DNA from: Actinomycetes bacterium
GTDB taxonomy: Bacteria; Actinomycetota; Acidimicrobiia; Acidimicrobiales; Microtrichaceae
NCBI GenBank assembly: GCA_023427825.1
Contig: JAEZAI010000279.1
Location: forward strand, 1-7,467
Direction: 5' to 3'
DNA: 7,467 nucleotides
In this document: piece after piece, positions 5,231 through 7,467 of the stretch
How positions within the stretch are numbered: position 1 is the stretch's first letter
Layout: every line of letters starts with the position of its first letter
Program-made: the position numbers and the translations under genes
The notes under the pieces: model-generated
What the model was told of the DNA's origin: nothing
The model's database searches: none
The model's input: only the letters and a program-made list of their open reading frames with translations

Positions 5231-6913
5231 GACGACGAGCAGGGCCGGGAGCCGCGCGTCGAGGGACCCGTCGTGATCATCGGCGGAGTCGCCGGTGGCA
5301 TGTCGACGGCGACTCGGCTCCGGCGGCTCGCCGACGACGTCGAGATCATCGTGATCGAGCGCAGCGGCCACGTGTCCTTCGCCAACTGCGGGCTGCCGTA
5401 CTTCGTCGGCGGTGTGATCGACGACGAGGACGACCTGACGCTCCAGACCCCGGCGTCGCTGCAGGCACGCTTCCGCCTCGCCGTCCGCGTGGACACCGAG
5501 GCGGTGGACATCGACCCGACGGCACGCCGGGTCCGCATCCGCTCCGTGCTCACCGGCGACGAGGAGGACCTCCACTACGGGAACCTCGTGCTCAGCACCG
5601 GCGCCGCACCGGCCCGTCCCCCGATCCCGGGGTACGAACGGGCGCTCACGCTGCGCACGGTCGAGGACGCATCCCGCATGGCGTCCGCAGTGGACACCTC
5701 GCAGGCCTCGGCGGCGGTCATCGGCGCCGGGTTCATCGGCCTCGAGGTCGCCGAGAACCTCGTCCTCCAGGGACTCGACGTCACGATCGTCGAGGCGACG
5801 CCGCAGGTCCTCGCCCCCCTCGATCCCGAGCTGGCGATCCTGGTCGAGGAGGAGCTGGGCGCCCACGGCATCCGGGTGGAGACGGGGGCCGAGGTCGCAT
5901 CGGTCGGCCCGGCCGACGTGTCGCTCGCCGATGGAAGGGTCGTCCCCGCGGACGTGGTCATCGGCGCGATCGGCGTCCGGCCCGATGTCCGCCTCGCGCA
6001 CGACGCCGGGCTCGCCCTCGGTCCGTCCGGCGGGATCCTGGTGGACGAGCACATGCGGACCAGCGACCCGCACGTCTACGCGGTCGGCGACGCGGTCGAG
6101 AAGCCCGACGCGGTCTCGCACGCCACGTCGCTCATCGCCCTGGCGAACATCGCCAACCGGCAGGGGCGACGGGTCGCCGACCACCTTGCGGGGCGTCCGG
6201 CACGAACCGTGGAGTCGCTCGGCACCGCGATCGTCAAGGTGTTCGACCTGGCCGCTGCGACGGTCGGGTGGAACGAGAAGCGGCTGCAGGCCGCGGGTCG
6301 CCGCTACCGGGTCGTGCACTCCCACCCGTTCGACCACGCCACCTACTACCCCGGGGCCACCCGCCTGGCGATGAAGCTGCTGTTCTCTCCCGACGACGGG
6401 ACGATCCTCGGGGCCCAGGCGGTCGGGCGCAACGGCGTGGACAAGCGCATCGACGTGATCGCCACGGCCATGGCGGGCGGCCTGACCGCCGACCGGCTCG
6501 CCGACCTGGAGCTCGCGTACGCACCGCCGTTCTCGTCCGCGAAGGACCCGGTCAACCAGCTGGGCTACATGGCGGAGAACGTGATCAGCGGCGACTGCGA
6601 CGTGGTCGATCCGCTCGAGCTCGCCGAGCTGGCCGACGGCGGGTGGACCGTCGTCGACGTCCGGTCGCCGGCCGAGCACCGCGCCGGAGCGATTCCCGGC
6701 TCCGAGCTCGTCCCGCTCGACGACCTGCGCGACCACCTCGAACGGTTCGAGGACGACAAGGTCGTCGTGTACTGCGAGGTCGGCCAGCGCGGCCACACCG
6801 CGACGGCGCTGCTGCGGGACCACGGCATCAGGGCCCGCAACCTCGACGGCGGCTACGCGACGTGGACCGCTGCCACCCGCGCCGCCCGCGGCCGGCAGGG
6901 GGCGGCGGCATGA
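5195..6913 (+). CDS. cdr: CoA-disulfide reductase-rhodanese fusion (persulfide reductase)
   Basis: A 572-residue CoADR-RHD protein. The FAD motif VVIIGGVAGGMSTATRLRRL lies at about 26-45, and the redox-active cysteine is C65 in SFANCGLPYF, typical of single-Cys CoA-disulfide reductases. The NAD(P)H motif VIGAGFIGLEVAENL is at 175-189, the second FAD motif VYAVGDA at 294-300, and the dimerisation domain spans about 345-460 (HATYYPGA, YAPPFSSAKDPVNQLGYMAEN). A rhodanese domain covers about 475-560 with active C527 in YCEVGQRGHTA. Related fusions reduce CoA-persulfide and polysulfide with NAD(P)H, and the rhodanese relays sulfane sulfur. The start is ATG 5195 with GGAGG (5185-5189) 5 nt upstream. 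The first 12 residues are a perfect duplication (MDDIAN twice). The gene overlaps cstR by ATGA (6910-6913). It is probably induced by persulfides through the operator at 5154-5169. Confidence 0.93.
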   Translation: MDDIANMDDIANDDEQGREPRVEGPVVIIGGVAGGMSTATRLRRLADDVEIIVIERSGHVSFANCGLPYFVGGVIDDEDDLTLQTPASLQARFRLAVRVDTEAVDIDPTARRVRIRSVLTGDEEDLHYGNLVLSTGAAPARPPIPGYERALTLRTVEDASRMASAVDTSQASAAVIGAGFIGLEVAENLVLQGLDVTIVEATPQVLAPLDPELAILVEEELGAHGIRVETGAEVASVGPADVSLADGRVVPADVVIGAIGVRPDVRLAHDAGLALGPSGGILVDEHMRTSDPHVYAVGDAVEKPDAVSHATSLIALANIANRQGRRVADHLAGRPARTVESLGTAIVKVFDLAAATVGWNEKRLQAAGRRYRVVHSHPFDHATYYPGATRLAMKLLFSPDDGTILGAQAVGRNGVDKRIDVIATAMAGGLTADRLADLELAYAPPFSSAKDPVNQLGYMAENVISGDCDVVDPLELAELADGGWTVVDVRSPAEHRAGAIPGSELVPLDDLRDHLERFEDDKVVVYCEVGQRGHTATALLRDHGIRARNLDGGYATWTAATRAARGRQGAAA

Positions 6914-7179
6914 GGTTCCCCGACGAGGTGACCGAGGACGTCCAGAAGCGGCTCCGCAGGGCGGAAGGTCAGCTGCGAGGTGTGCAACGGCTGCTCGACG
7001 AGGGCGCGGACTGCAAGGGCGTCGTCACCCAGCTCGCCGCGGCGCAGGCCGCACTGCACCGTGTCGGCACCCGGCTCATGGGCGCCGGCATCCGGCACTG
7101 CCTCACCGACCCCGAGGCCGCCGGGGCTGACGGCATGACCGTCGAGCAGATGGAGGAGCTCTTCCTGCTCCTCCGCTGA
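6910..7179 (+). CDS. cstR: CstR-like persulfide-responsive repressor (DUF156)
   Basis: An 89-residue, all-helical DUF156 protein. RLRRAEGQLRGVQRLLDEG is the family's DNA-binding first helix, and C35 in ADCKGVVTQLAAAQAAL matches the first conserved cysteine. C64 in GIRHCL is the second. In copper-sensing CsoR the residue four before the second cysteine is a His ligand; here it is G60, so Cu(I) sensing by the Cys-His-Cys set is not possible as in CsoR. Two cysteines without that His is the pattern of CstR, which forms persulfide or trisulfide crosslinks and releases DNA. Pairing with a CoADR-rhodanese gene supports this. The ATGA overlap with cdr implies translational coupling, and the operator at 5154-5169 implies autorepression. 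Confidence 0.88.
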   Translation: MRFPDEVTEDVQKRLRRAEGQLRGVQRLLDEGADCKGVVTQLAAAQAALHRVGTRLMGAGIRHCLTDPEAAGADGMTVEQMEELFLLLR

Positions 7180-7202
7180 GCGCCGTCGGTCGGCCGCCCG
7201 GT

Positions 7203-7467
7203 TCAGGCCCTGGCGAGGACCTCGCCGTGCGGCACCAGGAACCAGGCGTCGGGAGCGACGGCCCACTCCTGCCAGGCGTCGGCGCATCTCTCGAGGTCGG
7301 TGGGTGTGGCGGCCCCGATCTCGACCGCACGGCTCGCGAGCCGGGAGCTCGTGATGCGCTCCGCCCACGTGGCGCTCCACCACTCGCGGTCCTCGGGCTC
7401 GGTGAAGCACCACGTCGAGGCGCTCGCGGTCACCGTCCCGAACCCCGCGGCGAGCGCCCACGACATG
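7203..7467 (-). CDS. C-terminal part of a probable SAM-dependent methyltransferase (partial)
   Basis: The 3' end of a gene that enters from the right edge; at least 87 residues are visible. The Met at 7466 may be internal, because the frame runs off the window. The visible part is Trp-rich (CFTEPEDREWWSATWAERIT, ADAWQEWAVAPDAWFLVPHG) and ends GEVLARA. This resembles the C-terminal tail of actinobacterial class I SAM-dependent methyltransferases, in which the Rossmann core and SAM motif come earlier. No SAM motif is visible here, so the assignment rests on the tail only. It converges on cstR with a 23-bp gap and no clear terminator between them. Confidence 0.55.
   Translation of the reverse strand, partial: MSWALAAGFGTVTASASTWCFTEPEDREWWSATWAERITSSRLASRAVEIGAATPTDLERCADAWQEWAVAPDAWFLVPHGEVLARA

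Noticed and set aside
4586..6823. Minus-strand open frame of 745 codons
   Set aside because: It is antisense to the kinase and the CoADR-rhodanese gene. Its composition is Arg/Asp/Val/Gly-rich with no domain, typical of a shadow frame in GC-rich DNA.
5131..7179. Plus-strand 682-codon frame ending with the repressor sequence
   Set aside because: Most of it is an Arg/Gly/Pro-rich out-of-frame reading of cdr. Only the last 89 codons are the real repressor, which has its own ATG overlapping the cdr stop.

Overview
The window is strongly GC-rich with dense G/C third positions, frequent GTG starts and short overlapping gene junctions. This points to a high-GC Actinomycetota chromosome. An acidimicrobial or related non-mycobacterial lineage would fit the RCC1 lipoprotein and the style of the proteins, but I cannot fix the taxon from sequence alone. 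I see no mobile element, CRISPR array, tRNA or rRNA.

Left part (8-5081): a DosR/DevR-type two-component locus. A divergent pair opens it: a small coiled-coil protein (minus, 8-352), and a two-gene operon of a split-barrel flavin-type (PNPOx-like) protein (503-952) and a DosR-like response regulator (949-1590), joined by a GTGA overlap. A second PNPOx-like paralogue (minus, 1601-2023) is divergent from a seven-repeat RCC1 lipoprotein (2160-3752). A PAS-HisKA_3 sensor kinase follows (4008-5081). Each of the two divergent intergenic regions holds two outward-facing copies of a 15-bp motif, roughly RKGACCWWNGGCYCT, that resembles the mycobacterial Dev/Dos box. Four boxes therefore serve four gene starts, all in the same orientation relative to their gene. 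At two genes the box centre lies exactly 42.5 bp from the start codon. The regulator keeps the DevR phosphorylation residues and most of the DNA-reading residues. I read this as a compact, autoregulated DosR-like regulon. Its kinase senses through a single PAS domain instead of the GAF domains of DosS/DosT, and its targets include a surface RCC1 lipoprotein.

Right part (5154-7179): a reactive-sulfur module. A CsoR/CstR-type operator (ATACCC-N4-GGGTAT) lies between plausible -35 and -10 elements. It precedes a CoA-disulfide reductase/rhodanese fusion (5195-6913) that overlaps a CstR-like repressor gene (6910-7179) by ATGA. The repressor has two cysteines and lacks the copper-ligand histidine. 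The expected logic is persulfide-induced derepression of a persulfide/CoA-persulfide reductase with feedback by the co-transcribed repressor.

The window ends in the 3' part of a minus-strand gene (7203-7467), probably a SAM-dependent methyltransferase.
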